This document shows positions 52,756 through 61,505 of a stretch of 64,000 nt of DNA, piece after piece (within the stretch, counting starts at the first letter, position 1; the number at the start of each line of letters is the position of its first letter). The stretch is from contig NZ_JBDNRK010000003.1 of assembly GCF_047718555.1 (NCBI RefSeq), forward strand, positions 62,001 to 126,000. Reading direction: 5' to 3'. Below the pieces are notes generated by a model. It was given only the letters and a program-made list of their open reading frames with translations. It did no database searches and had not been told where the DNA came from. Position numbers and translations under genes: made by a program. Origin of the DNA: Clostridium_I sp047718555 (GTDB lineage: Bacteria > Bacillota > Clostridia > Clostridiales > Clostridiaceae).

Positions 52756-53916
52756 TTGGAATTTAATCGAAAAGATATACAAAAAATTCTTGAAATTGTA
52801 GTGATTGCTATTTTATTGTTTTGGGGACTACAAAATCTTTCGAAAATTTCCTTCTTTCTTGGTGGAATTTTCAAAATACTTTTTCCTTTCCTGATGGGAT
52901 TTTGTATTGCATTCATTCTCAATGTACCAATGAAAGTAATTGAAAATAAGCTGTTTCCTTTTAATGCAAAGGATAAAAAAGGCATCAAGAAAAAGTTGAG
53001 ACGTCCAGTGAGTCTAATTCTGACTGTACTAATTGTACTAACCATTATTATGATGGTTATGCTTATAGTCATTCCAGAGATAGTTCGAACTTTGGGCGTC
53101 CTCAGTACGAGTATTCCCGGTTTTACTCTTCGTGTACAGGAGTGGTACAATAATCTAGTAACAATGCTTCCTCAGTTTATCCCGGGAGCTGCAGTCACAA
53201 AGATTAATTGGGATAATATTAACAAAACAATGTTCGGATTTTTGCAAAATGGAACTACCAGTCTTTTAGGTTACACTGTAGGTATAGCAACATCTATATT
53301 CAGCGGTATTTTTAATTTTATTTTAGGTTCTATATTTGCGATTTATATCCTAGCACAAAAAGAAAGCCTGGCGCGACAGACAAAGAAAGTTCTGTACGCT
53401 TATATACCCGAGGGAAAAGCAGACCGGATTATTAATATCTCTACTCTAGCAAGCAAGATTTTTTCCAGCTTTTTAACTGGTCAATGTCTTGACGCAATGA
53501 TTTTAGGAACAATGTTCTTTGTCACCATGAGTATATTTCGTTTTCCATATGCACTGATGGTTGGAGTACTCATCGCCTTTACCGCATTGATTCCGCTAAT
53601 TGGAGTACTTATCGGTTTGTTTGTTGGCACATTCATGATTATGGTATCCAGTCCTGTGAAAGCCTTTTGGTTTATCATCCTCTTTTTCGTGCTGCAGCAG
53701 ATTGAAGGTAACCTTATCTATCCCCGTGTGGTTGGCAGCTCAGTAGGGCTACCAGGCATATGGGTACTGGTTGCGGTAACTCTAGGCGGCAGTACTATGG
53801 GAATTGTTGGCATGCTGGTGAGTGTACCACTTTGCTCAGTGCTGTACGCACTTTTGAGGGAGTCTGTTGTAAGGAATCTAAAGATGAAAAAAATATCGAC
53901 GGAAAAATTAAAATGA
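52756..53916 (+). CDS. AI-2E family transporter (TqsA/YtvI-like)
   Basis: A membrane protein of about 386 residues with seven to eight helices and the family pattern at the C-terminus (LIPLIGVLIG, QQIEGNLIYPRVVGSSVGLP). Family members export the quorum signal AI-2 or small ions; the substrate is open. The start is uncertain: TTG 52756 lies 11 bp after GGAG, while the GTG at 52744 overlaps the site. The sequence is visibly richer in G and C than its neighbours and uses CGG, CTG and ATC codons freely, which suggests acquisition from another Firmicute. Confidence 0.85.
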   Translation: MEFNRKDIQKILEIVVIAILLFWGLQNLSKISFFLGGIFKILFPFLMGFCIAFILNVPMKVIENKLFPFNAKDKKGIKKKLRRPVSLILTVLIVLTIIMMVMLIVIPEIVRTLGVLSTSIPGFTLRVQEWYNNLVTMLPQFIPGAAVTKINWDNINKTMFGFLQNGTTSLLGYTVGIATSIFSGIFNFILGSIFAIYILAQKESLARQTKKVLYAYIPEGKADRIINISTLASKIFSSFLTGQCLDAMILGTMFFVTMSIFRFPYALMVGVLIAFTALIPLIGVLIGLFVGTFMIMVSSPVKAFWFIILFFVLQQIEGNLIYPRVVGSSVGLPGIWVLVAVTLGGSTMGIVGMLVSVPLCSVLYALLRESVVRNLKMKKISTEKLK

Positions 53917-53943
53917 AAACCTAAAACTAAAAAATTAGTATTT

Positions 53944-53989
53944 AGCACTATTAAAATTACTGAAATCTAGTGATTTTGATAGTGCTTTT
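53944..53989 (+). terminator. rho-independent terminator
   Basis: An 18-bp stem with a few mismatches (AGCACTATTAAAATTACT and AGTGATTTTGATAGTGCT), a 7-base loop and TTTTC, 27 bp after the AI-2E-type gene. Confidence 0.85.
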
Positions 53990-53998
53990 CTATTTGTA

Positions 53999-54128
53999 TC
54001 TTCGCTTTAGCTCTAAAGGTAGAGAAGCTTTAACAGGTAATATCAAATTAATGAATAAAGAAAATATCGCTTACAAAAATATTGATGTGGCTGGCACCGT
54101 AGTTCATGTTGCTATTGATAGATTTTAA
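53999..54128 (+). pseudogene. possible relic of an unknown gene's 3' end
   Basis: An open stretch ending TAA at 54128 reads SSKGREALTGNIKLMNKENI and continues KNIDVAGTVVHVAIDRF, with protein-like composition but no start or binding site. It lies directly before the menH operator. I cannot name the family. Confidence 0.35.
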
Positions 54129-54139
54129 ATATTAAATTT

Positions 54140-54172
54140 CTTCATAATATCTTTATAAGTATTTTGTACAAT
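54140..54172 (+). promoter_or_regulatory. CTTCATA-box promoter of the menHBECIA operon
   Basis: CTTCATA (54140-54146), CTTTATA 11 bp later (54151-54157) and -10 TACAAT (54167-54172) 27 bp from the first heptamer; start codon 54 bp further. Confidence 0.75.
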
Positions 54173-54225
54173 AAGTTTTAAGAAGATATAAGAATGATGA
54201 ATATACAAGCTTGCAAGGTGATAGG

Positions 54226-55035
54226 ATGATTATTGAAATCGAAAATATTAAATATCATGTTCAGATAAAAGGCAAAGGTAAACCAATTATTTGTTTGCAT
54301 GGTTTTTCTGAAAATTTAAGTACATGGAGTTTACTTAAATTAGAGGGATATCAACTAATATTGATAGATTTTATTGGGCATGGAAAAAGTGATAAACCAT
54401 ACTCAAGTAAATATTATAGCTTGAAAATAATGATTAAACACTTAAATAAACTCATTTATAAATTGGGCTTAAAAAAATATTCAATGTTAGGTTATTCTAT
54501 GGGTGGAAGAATTACTTTAGCCTATGCAATAGCTTATCCATATGAAATTGATAGACTGATTTTAGAAAGTGCGTCTTATGGTGAAGTGGGATTTATAAAT
54601 CGCTTCAAACGCCGGAGAAAGGATTTGAATTTGGCAAAAAGTATACTAACAAATGGAATAGAATGGTTTAATGAATATTGGTCAAATTTGAGTATATTCC
54701 AATCACAAAGAAAATTGCCAAATACTATTATAGATGAAATAAGAAAAAGACGTTTATCAAACATAACTTATGCACTTTCAAATACATTGTTGTGCAGTGG
54801 GCAAGGGAAATTTCCATGTATGAAAGATCATATAGGTAAATTATCTATGCCTTTATTATATATAAGTGGAGAATATGACAAAAAATATAAGCAAATAGGT
54901 AAAGACTTTGAAAAATCAAATAGTTATACAAAGCATGAAACAATAAAAGGTGCTGGGCATAATACACATATTGAAAATCCTAATGCCTTTATTGAAGTCT
55001 TAAGTAAATTTTTATCCGATGACTATCCGCTCTAA
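54226..55035 (+). CDS. menH: alpha/beta hydrolase, probable SHCHC synthase MenH
   Basis: A 269-residue alpha/beta hydrolase with the nucleophile elbow GYSMGG, an oxyanion region LHGFSEN, an Asp in SGEYDKK and the catalytic His in GAGHNTHIENP. MenH removes pyruvate from SEPHCHC. The family is broad, so the call rests mainly on position at the head of menB-menE-menC-menI-menA. I start at ATG 54226, which follows AAGGTGA; TTG 54211 overlaps it. The last codons (SDDYPL and stop) lie inside the family B repeat. Confidence 0.75.
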   Translation: MIIEIENIKYHVQIKGKGKPIICLHGFSENLSTWSLLKLEGYQLILIDFIGHGKSDKPYSSKYYSLKIMIKHLNKLIYKLGLKKYSMLGYSMGGRITLAYAIAYPYEIDRLILESASYGEVGFINRFKRRRKDLNLAKSILTNGIEWFNEYWSNLSIFQSQRKLPNTIIDEIRKRRLSNITYALSNTLLCSGQGKFPCMKDHIGKLSMPLLYISGEYDKKYKQIGKDFEKSNSYTKHETIKGAGHNTHIENPNAFIEVLSKFLSDDYPL

Positions 55036-55091
55036 TACTCCAATCTCACTCTGTGAAAGTGAGAGTAAAGAGTGGCTACGTCCCTGGATAA
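55012..55091 (+). repeat. hairpin repeat family B at the end of menH
   Basis: 80 bp bounded by TTATCC and GGATAA. It is the reverse complement of the core at 5215-5290 in both arms; the loop contains CACTCTGTGAAAGTGAGAG, which is part of repeat unit D. The menH stop codon lies inside the left arm. Confidence 0.8.
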
Positions 55092-55235
55092 GGATTTCTA
55101 AGTATCGTATGAGAAAATACTATATATAATCTAAGAACTCTGTTTATAAGGAATATTAGCAGTAAAAATCCTATGTTAAGAGTAATACAGCAATATGAAT
55201 TAAGAGTTTATCAAAAATTAGAAAGAGGTCATAAG

Positions 55236-56078
55236 ATGAACAAATTTCCTTGGAGAGAATTAAAACGTAATTATGAAGATGTTATTTATGAAGTATATGA
55301 TGGAATTGCAAAGATTACAATCAATCGTCCTGAAGTGCGTAATGCATTTCGGCCTAAAACAATTATGGAATTAATTGATGCTTTTACTTTAGCTCGTGAA
55401 GATGAAAGAGTAGGTGTAGTTATTTTAACAGGCGCAAATCATGGACAAGGTCAGGATAAAGAGGCATTTTGTTCTGGTGGAGATCAGAAGGTACGTGGTC
55501 ATGGTGGTTATGTTGGAGATGATAATATACCACGTTTAAATGTTTTAGATTTACAGCATTTGATTAGAATACTTCCGAAGCCTGTTATAGCAATGGTAAA
55601 TGGCTATGCAATTGGTGGTGGACATGTACTGCATATAGTATGTGATTTAACAATTGCTTCTGAAAATGCTAAGTTTGGACAAACAGGACCAAAGGTAGGT
55701 TCTTTTGATGGTGGATATGGAGCTGGATATTTAGCACGCATTATCGGTCATAAAAAAGCACGTGAAATTTGGTATCTATGCCGTCAATATACTGCTAATA
55801 AAGCACTTGATATGGGATTGGTGAATGAAGTTGTAGCCTTTGATGAATTGGAAGAAGAAACAGTAAAATGGGCAAAAGAGATCTTACAGCATTCACCTAC
55901 TGCACTACGTTTCTTAAAAGCATCCTTTAATGCAGATACAGATGGATTGGCTGGTTTACAGCAATTAGCTGGAGATGCTACATTATTATTTTATACTACA
56001 GAGGAAGCGAAAGAAGGACGGGATGCCTTTAAAGAAAAGCGAAATCCTGATTTTGAGCAATTTCCTAAATTTCCATAG
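55236..56078 (+). CDS. menB: 1,4-dihydroxy-2-naphthoyl-CoA synthase
   Basis: A crotonase-fold enzyme that closes the second ring from o-succinylbenzoyl-CoA. The 280-residue protein has the MenB-specific FCSGGDQKVRGHGGY, the oxyanion region NGYAIGGGHVLH and GQTGPKVGSFDGGYG. I start at ATG 55236 after AGAGGTC; the longer frame lacks a binding site. Arginine codons are mostly CGT/CGC (cgt-cct, gtg-cgt, gca-cgc), unlike the surrounding genes, so it has probably been acquired together with menD. Confidence 0.95.
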   Translation: MNKFPWRELKRNYEDVIYEVYDGIAKITINRPEVRNAFRPKTIMELIDAFTLAREDERVGVVILTGANHGQGQDKEAFCSGGDQKVRGHGGYVGDDNIPRLNVLDLQHLIRILPKPVIAMVNGYAIGGGHVLHIVCDLTIASENAKFGQTGPKVGSFDGGYGAGYLARIIGHKKAREIWYLCRQYTANKALDMGLVNEVVAFDELEEETVKWAKEILQHSPTALRFLKASFNADTDGLAGLQQLAGDATLLFYTTEEAKEGRDAFKEKRNPDFEQFPKFP

Positions 56079-56229
56079 AGTAGTATCAATTATGAAATAT
56101 TTTCAATGAGGTAAAATAGAATTTATTTTGTATTTGTCTATTTTCATTTTAAAACAAGATTTTGTTACAGAAGTTGAATAAGTGATAAGAGTAAAAAATA
56201 GTAGAAATGAATTTGATAAAGGTGAAAAA

Positions 56230-57564
56230 ATGAATTGGCTTAAAAAGTATAGTATTGAAAGACCTGATAAAAAATTTATTAATGATGTAACATTTAGAAA
56301 AGTATATGAGAGTGTAACAGACTTGGCTAAAAAACTATTTTCATATGTAAAAAATGAGAAAAGAGTTGCTCTTTATGCCAATAATTCAGTTGATATGGTA
56401 CTTTTCTTTTTGGCACTTCAATTTTTAGAAAAAGAAGTGTTGATGCTGAATACGCGTTTAACTGATGAAGAAATAAAAAAACAATTAAAATTACTAAAGG
56501 TTCAAATTGTTTTTTCTTATGATAATAAATTTATATCCTTTAATAAAGTATATAAAAGTGAAAAACAAGATATAGAATTGGTAGAAGAGTTTGATGAAGA
56601 AAGTATTACAGTTATCATGAATACCAGCGCCACAACAGGAGAATTTAAATCAGTGCCAATACGTTGGAAACAGTTTTATTCCCATGTAGAAGCATCTCAA
56701 AAAAGTCTTGGAGTAACAGATGAGGATAATTGGCTTGTAGTGTTACCAATGTATCACATTAGTGGACTATCCATTTTAATACGAAGCTTATACAATGGAA
56801 CTTCTGTTACCATATTAGAGAAATTTCACCAAGAACAAGTTGTAAAATTAATTGAGAACAATAGAATAAACATGTTATCTATTGTGCCAACAATGTTAAA
56901 TAGAATTGTGGATAAAATTGAGAAACATAATTTACGTGTAGTGTTAGTAGGTGGTGAATTTATTCCTAAGCCTCTGGTTGAAAAAAGTATTGCAAAAAAT
57001 ATCCCCATTTACAAAACTTATGGAATGACTGAAACCACAAGTCAGGTTACAACCTTTTCTGTATTGGATTATCAAGAAAAAATTGATTCTGTAGGATTGC
57101 CACTGGAAAAAGTTGTTATTCAAATTGAAAATCCTGATAAAAAAGGCATTGGGGAAGTTGTGATTAAAAGTCCAATGCTAATGGAGGGATATATTGAAAA
57201 GAAAAAAGTTTTTAATTATTTTAATTCAGAAGATGTAGGCTATATAGATGAGGATGGATTTTTGTATATACTTGATCGCCGCAAAAATATAATTATTTCT
57301 GGTGGAGAGAATATCTATCCAAAAGAGATTGAAAATATTTTATATGCAAATCCCAAAATATATGAATGTGCAGTGGTGGGGGAGAAGGATGAAAAATGGG
57401 GACAAGTACCTGTATTATATGTAGTTTCTTCACTAACTGAAGCTGAAATATTAGATTATGTCTCAAATAAACTGGCAGAATATAAATTACCTAAAAAAAT
57501 TATTTATCTAGAAGAGCTACCTAGAAATTCTTCAGGAAAAATATTAAAAAAGAATTTAACCTGA
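56230..57564 (+). CDS. menE: o-succinylbenzoate-CoA ligase
   Basis: An acyl-adenylating enzyme of 444 residues that activates o-succinylbenzoate with ATP and CoA. Motifs: the P-loop-like TSATTGEFKS, the YGMTETTSQV region, LYILDRRKNIIISGGENIYP and the C-terminal lysine in NSSGKILKK. AAAGGTG precedes ATG 56230. The final codons and TGA stop are contributed by the 5' edge of repeat family C (from 57554), since the same bases follow the nickel permease gene. Confidence 0.93.
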   Translation: MNWLKKYSIERPDKKFINDVTFRKVYESVTDLAKKLFSYVKNEKRVALYANNSVDMVLFFLALQFLEKEVLMLNTRLTDEEIKKQLKLLKVQIVFSYDNKFISFNKVYKSEKQDIELVEEFDEESITVIMNTSATTGEFKSVPIRWKQFYSHVEASQKSLGVTDEDNWLVVLPMYHISGLSILIRSLYNGTSVTILEKFHQEQVVKLIENNRINMLSIVPTMLNRIVDKIEKHNLRVVLVGGEFIPKPLVEKSIAKNIPIYKTYGMTETTSQVTTFSVLDYQEKIDSVGLPLEKVVIQIENPDKKGIGEVVIKSPMLMEGYIEKKKVFNYFNSEDVGYIDEDGFLYILDRRKNIIISGGENIYPKEIENILYANPKIYECAVVGEKDEKWGQVPVLYVVSSLTEAEILDYVSNKLAEYKLPKKIIYLEELPRNSSGKILKKNLT

Positions 57565-57794
57565 CTAACTTGGCATAAGTCTCCCACGCACTCTGTGAAA
57601 GCGATTCACGCAAAATCAAAAAAAAGATTTTGGTTCTCTGCTTGCACGCTGTGAAAGTGATTCGCACCAAATTAAAATTTGGGCTCTCTACTTTTCTTCA
57701 AGTGGGAGTTCAACGCCAAGTAAGCCATGCATTTGCAGTTCTAAAATTCAGATGGGGTAAAAGAATCCCCACCTGAATTAAGAACTTGCTTCAA
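57554..57794 (+). repeat. double-hairpin repeat family C, copy 2, interrupted
   Basis: Its left part (to 57587) and right part (57697-57794) match 41994-42028 and 42031-42128 almost exactly; only one base differs in the first arm. Between them 109 bp are inserted in the loop of the first hairpin. It fills the gap between menE and menC. Confidence 0.85.
57588..57696 (+). repeat. tandem pair of repeat unit D inside family C copy 2
   Basis: Two successive units, GCACTCTGTGAAAGCGATTC... and GCACGCTGTGAAAGTGATTC..., each followed by a small A/T hairpin and a GGTTCTCT or GGGCTCTCTAC end. A single unit in reverse lies at 13271-13319. Confidence 0.75.
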
Positions 57795-57808
57795 AAGGGG
57801 TAAATTAA

Positions 57809-58918
57809 ATGCGGATTAATAGAATAGAACTTTTTCATATCAAAATCCCTCTGAATTTTATGTTCAAAACATCGAAAACTGCTATAGACCATCGTGAGAC
57901 AATTATAATTAAAATTACTGATGAACTTCAAAATAAAGGTTATGGTGAAGTAGTTGCATTTAGTGAACCATCTTATACTGATGAAACATTAATAGATTCT
58001 AAGTATGTATTAATGTATAACTATATTCGAGATATAATACACAAAGATATTAAGCATCCCTTTGATATTCATAAATGGATGAAGCCATTTTATCCAATGG
58101 CGCTTGCAGCACTGGAAAATGCTTTGGTAGATTTATATGCTAAAAGGGAAAAACAATCCATTATGGATGTTGTATTTAGTGAAGAAACTAATGATGACAT
58201 CCGTGCAGGAATTGTATTAGGAGACCAAGATGTTCAGACCCTAATTAAACAAATTGACTATTATCAAAGTGAAGGGTATGTTCGTTTTAAAATAAAGATT
58301 AAACCAGAAGATGGATTTTCAAAATTGAAGGTTATTAGAGAAAAATATGATAATATTCAATTATTAGCAGATGCTAACAAAAGTTATAAGTTTGAACAAA
58401 TTAATGAATTAAAGAAATTGGATGAACTAAACTTACTTTGTATAGAGGAACCCCTAGATTCAGTGGATTTTTTGGAATATCAAAGGCTTCAAAAAGAGCT
58501 GAAGACCCCCATATGCTTGGATGAAAGTATTCAAACAATTAGTGACTTAAAAACAGCAATTGAGCTTAAAGCTTTTAAGGTATTAAACATAAAAGTAGGA
58601 CGTGTAGGGGGACTATATTATGCAAAAAAAATGATTGAATTATGTAGGAAAAGCAATATTGAGTATTGGGTAGGAAGTATGGTGGAAAGTGGTATTTCTA
58701 AAACGTTGCATGTACATTTAGCCAGTTTAAAGGATACTTATATTCCTGGAGATTTGTCATCATCAAATCGATACTTTAAAAGGGATATAATTAAACCAGA
58801 AATAATAGTTAAAAATGGTATTATTAGAGTGCCAAAAGGCTATGGTTTAGGAGTGGATGTTGATGAAGCTTCATTAAAAAATTATACAATTGACTACAAG
58901 GAAATGGGTGGTGAATAA
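57809..58918 (+). CDS. menC: o-succinylbenzoate synthase
   Basis: An enolase-superfamily dehydratase of 369 residues that makes o-succinylbenzoate from SHCHC. Catalytic features are FKIKIKP (KxK motif), metal ligands in LLADANKS, IEEPLD and CLDESI, and the late Lys in LNIKVGRVGG. AGGGG precedes the ATG. It resembles MenC/N-acylamino acid racemase proteins of Firmicutes; the men gene context favours MenC. The stop is 3 bp before the thioesterase gene. Confidence 0.92.
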   Translation: MRINRIELFHIKIPLNFMFKTSKTAIDHRETIIIKITDELQNKGYGEVVAFSEPSYTDETLIDSKYVLMYNYIRDIIHKDIKHPFDIHKWMKPFYPMALAALENALVDLYAKREKQSIMDVVFSEETNDDIRAGIVLGDQDVQTLIKQIDYYQSEGYVRFKIKIKPEDGFSKLKVIREKYDNIQLLADANKSYKFEQINELKKLDELNLLCIEEPLDSVDFLEYQRLQKELKTPICLDESIQTISDLKTAIELKAFKVLNIKVGRVGGLYYAKKMIELCRKSNIEYWVGSMVESGISKTLHVHLASLKDTYIPGDLSSSNRYFKRDIIKPEIIVKNGIIRVPKGYGLGVDVDEASLKNYTIDYKEMGGE

Positions 58919-58921
58919 TAT

Positions 58922-59311
58922 ATGAACTTAATAGAGGGTTTAAATATTGAATATGTTCATGTATATGAAAGTGAACTTGATGCCAAAATGAATTTGACGA
59001 AATTCCATGATCAAACCTTTGGATATTTGAATGGTGGTGCAACAATTGCCTTTGGAGAAACTATTGCTGGATACGCTTCAAATCAAAAAATAAATAAAGA
59101 TGAAATGGCAGTAGGTCAAAATGTTACTGCAAATCATATGAAACCAAAGAAAATAGAAGGTTATATTATTGCAAAGGGGAAGCTTATGCATAAGGGAAAG
59201 ACATCTCATGTCTGGAGCATAGAAATGTTTGATGAAAATAAGGTGTTAATTTCATATTTAACTATTACAAATTCTATTATTAAGAATAGACACTTCAGTG
59301 AGGAGAGATGA
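58922..59311 (+). CDS. menI: hotdog-fold thioesterase, probable DHNA-CoA thioesterase
   Basis: A 129-residue hotdog-fold protein with the PaaI/MenI-type motif LNGGATIAFGETIAGYAS, whose Glu is the expected catalytic base. It would release 1,4-dihydroxy-2-naphthoate from CoA. The fold serves many acyl-CoA substrates, so the specific role is inferred from its place between menC and menA, with both of which it nearly or actually overlaps. Confidence 0.8.
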   Translation: MNLIEGLNIEYVHVYESELDAKMNLTKFHDQTFGYLNGGATIAFGETIAGYASNQKINKDEMAVGQNVTANHMKPKKIEGYIIAKGKLMHKGKTSHVWSIEMFDENKVLISYLTITNSIIKNRHFSEER

Positions 59312-59315
59312 GAAT

Positions 59316-60212
59316 ATGAGTTTTAAGTCAATAATAAAACTTATGGATATAAAAACTCTTGTTGCAGGAACTATTCCTGTGATTTTAGGTTCAATTTATT
59401 CATTCTATGCTTTTAAAAAATTTAATATTTTGTATTTTATATTATTAATATTTGCTATGATACTGATTCAAAGTTCCACTAATATGATTAATGATTATTT
59501 TGATTTTAAACGAGGAGCAGATAATGGAAAGAGTAGCAATGAAAAAGCTTTAATAAGCGGTGAGATTACTCCTAAGCAGGTATTGTTTATTATATTTATA
59601 TATGAATTCATTGCTTCTATAATTGGTATTCTTATAGCTAGCCAAACAAGCTATTATATTTTACTGGTTGCTGTTGTTGGAGGTATTGTTTCAATCTTAT
59701 ATGCTTTTGGACCTTTACCCATTTCATATACACCCGTAGGCGAAGCTGTGTCAGGAGTAACTATGGGTATTGGTATAACTACAACAGTGATTTATATTCA
59801 TTCAGGTGTACTTACATTGAATACGGTGTTGGTAGCAGTGCCTACTGCACTATTTATTGGTACTATATTACTGTCTAATAACTTAAGCGATTTGGAAGAG
59901 GATAGACTGGTTGGAAGAAAAACTTTACCTATAATCATTGGCATCAAAAATGCCGAGAAGCTGTGGATATTTAATGTAATAGGGCTGCTTGTATTGACTG
60001 CTGCTTTAGTAGTATTACATATTTATCCTGTTGTCATACTGGCACCTGCTATTGTATTTTTTCCATATAAATCAATCTCTAATTTTTTATCCTATGATAA
60101 GAATGTTCATACAAAGGGAAAAACAATGGGTCTTATTGGACAAGTTGGGCTAAAATATCATTTGGCTGTGATTGCCGGTTTATTAATATCAATTTTAATT
60201 TCTTCATTTTAG
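59316..60212 (+). CDS. menA: 1,4-dihydroxy-2-naphthoate polyprenyltransferase
   Basis: A UbiA-family membrane enzyme of 298 residues that attaches the isoprenoid chain. Both Asp-rich motifs are present: NDYFDFKRGAD and NLSDLEEDRLVGRKT. About eight helices are visible. The ATG at 59316 follows GAGGAG; the gene's upstream frame overlaps the thioesterase gene. It is the last gene of the operon and is closed by a terminator at 60312. Confidence 0.94.
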   Translation: MSFKSIIKLMDIKTLVAGTIPVILGSIYSFYAFKKFNILYFILLIFAMILIQSSTNMINDYFDFKRGADNGKSSNEKALISGEITPKQVLFIIFIYEFIASIIGILIASQTSYYILLVAVVGGIVSILYAFGPLPISYTPVGEAVSGVTMGIGITTTVIYIHSGVLTLNTVLVAVPTALFIGTILLSNNLSDLEEDRLVGRKTLPIIIGIKNAEKLWIFNVIGLLVLTAALVVLHIYPVVILAPAIVFFPYKSISNFLSYDKNVHTKGKTMGLIGQVGLKYHLAVIAGLLISILISSF

Positions 60213-60311
60213 ATACATAATACATAATTTTATTTTATTCTATTTTACATGTAGATAATAAAATAAAAGTATATAGGCTCCAAATAGCAAAATACAATAA
60301 AACCACTCTTT

Positions 60312-60346
60312 AAATAACTAGGGTAATATTTCCTAGTTATTTTTGA
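60312..60346. terminator. terminator of the men operon
   Basis: A perfect 11-bp stem AAATAACTAGG/CCTAGTTATTT with a 9-base loop and a short T run. It lies between convergent menA and prenyl synthase genes. The tail CTAGTTATTTTTGATAT equals that of the hairpin at 8672. Confidence 0.8.
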
Positions 60347-60422
60347 TATATAAATAACATGAATTAATTTATTTTTCATTTACTAATACTTATTTTATTA
60401 ATGTTTTTACATTATAGTTATT

Positions 60423-61247
60423 TCAAGCATTTTCAGCTTTACTATGTGAAAATGTTAAAATATGATCAACCATGTTTATTAAGCTATCTTTATAGGTCGA
60501 AGCTTTAAAATTTCTTAGTGCATCTTTGGCTTTTTCACCAAAATAATTAGCATCTTCCAAAGTTACATTACTTGTAGCTTTTATATCACCATCCATATAG
60601 TCATCAATTATTTGGTATGTCATACCAAGATTTAAGCCGTATTCTTCTAAGCTTAATATATCTTCTTCACTTCCACCTATAATTTCACATCCTAAGCGGC
60701 AGCAAAGGCCCATAAATGATGCTGTTTTACCTTTTATAATATTAAAATACATTTCTCTATCAGGTAGAGTATTTTGAGCTTGATCTACTTCAGCAGCACA
60801 CATATTTGCAGTTACTTGAATTAAGTTGTGTACTATTTTTTTAGGAAGGGATTTATTAATGATTAAAAAAGCATGAGCATAAAGTACATCACCAGTGAGT
60901 ACGGCTATCTTTTTTCCGTAAGTGTTGTTCAAGGTTTTTTGACCTCTACGAAAAATATCGCCATCAATAACATCGTCATGAACTAAACTTGCACTATGTA
61001 TGAGTTCTACTGCCACAGCTAGCTGCAGCAGGGAAGATTCAGAATGAGTTGGGAGCTTTGAATTTATAGTTCCTGCTGACAATAAGACTAAAGTAGGACG
61101 AAGATGTTTACCGGGAATTTTAAAAAAATATTCCATAATTTCCTGTAGTGAATTATAATAAAGCATACTTGAACTCAAATTTTTAAGTTCTTCTTCTACT
61201 TGATCAAGTTCATTTATTATTGGTTTATAAATTTCTTGAAATTTCAT
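60423..61247 (-). CDS. polyprenyl diphosphate synthase, probably for the menaquinone side chain
   Basis: A trans-prenyl synthase of 274 residues with both Asp-rich motifs: HDDVIDGDIFRRG (first) and IIDDYMDGD (second). It condenses isopentenyl diphosphate on an allylic primer. The protein is shorter than usual long-chain synthases (about 320). Residues just before the first motif that set chain length (VAVELIHSASLV) lack bulky aromatics at the critical positions, which agrees with a long chain. Its place between menA and nuoA suggests the menaquinone tail, as for HepT-type subunits; a HepS-like partner was not seen. Confidence 0.85.
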   Translation of the reverse strand: MKFQEIYKPIINELDQVEEELKNLSSSMLYYNSLQEIMEYFFKIPGKHLRPTLVLLSAGTINSKLPTHSESSLLQLAVAVELIHSASLVHDDVIDGDIFRRGQKTLNNTYGKKIAVLTGDVLYAHAFLIINKSLPKKIVHNLIQVTANMCAAEVDQAQNTLPDREMYFNIIKGKTASFMGLCCRLGCEIIGGSEEDILSLEEYGLNLGMTYQIIDDYMDGDIKATSNVTLEDANYFGEKAKDALRNFKASTYKDSLINMVDHILTFSHSKAENA

Positions 61248-61395
61248 TTATTCTCAAAACCTTTCTTATATTATTCAGGATAATCAAAAAATTTCTCACT
61301 TAATTAATATTGTGGTTAATTATATAAAAAAGATGTAAAGATAATATGTAGATATTAAGGTGTCTTAAAAAGTATGTTTAGTTATTTTTTTAAAT

Positions 61396-61427
61396 CTTCA
61401 TAATATCTTTATATTATTTTGTAATTA
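61396..61427 (+). promoter_or_regulatory. CTTCATA-box promoter of the nuo operon
   Basis: CTTCATA (61396-61402), CTTTATA 11 bp later (61407-61413) and -10 TAATTA (61422-61427), 26 bp from the first heptamer; the heptamer pair is identical to those before the oxidase and menH. Confidence 0.72.
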
Positions 61428-61505
61428 TTGTCTTTAGATAGATTTAACTAGTGGAGTAATGAATAAAAACATTTCTCTTTGAGAGTTAGATGGAGAGGAG
61501 ATAAA

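Noticed and set aside
57554..57794. CRISPR array in the tandem repeats between menE and menC
   Set aside because: Only two units of about 50 bp, no unique spacers of constant length, no cas genes, and the unit also occurs alone elsewhere.
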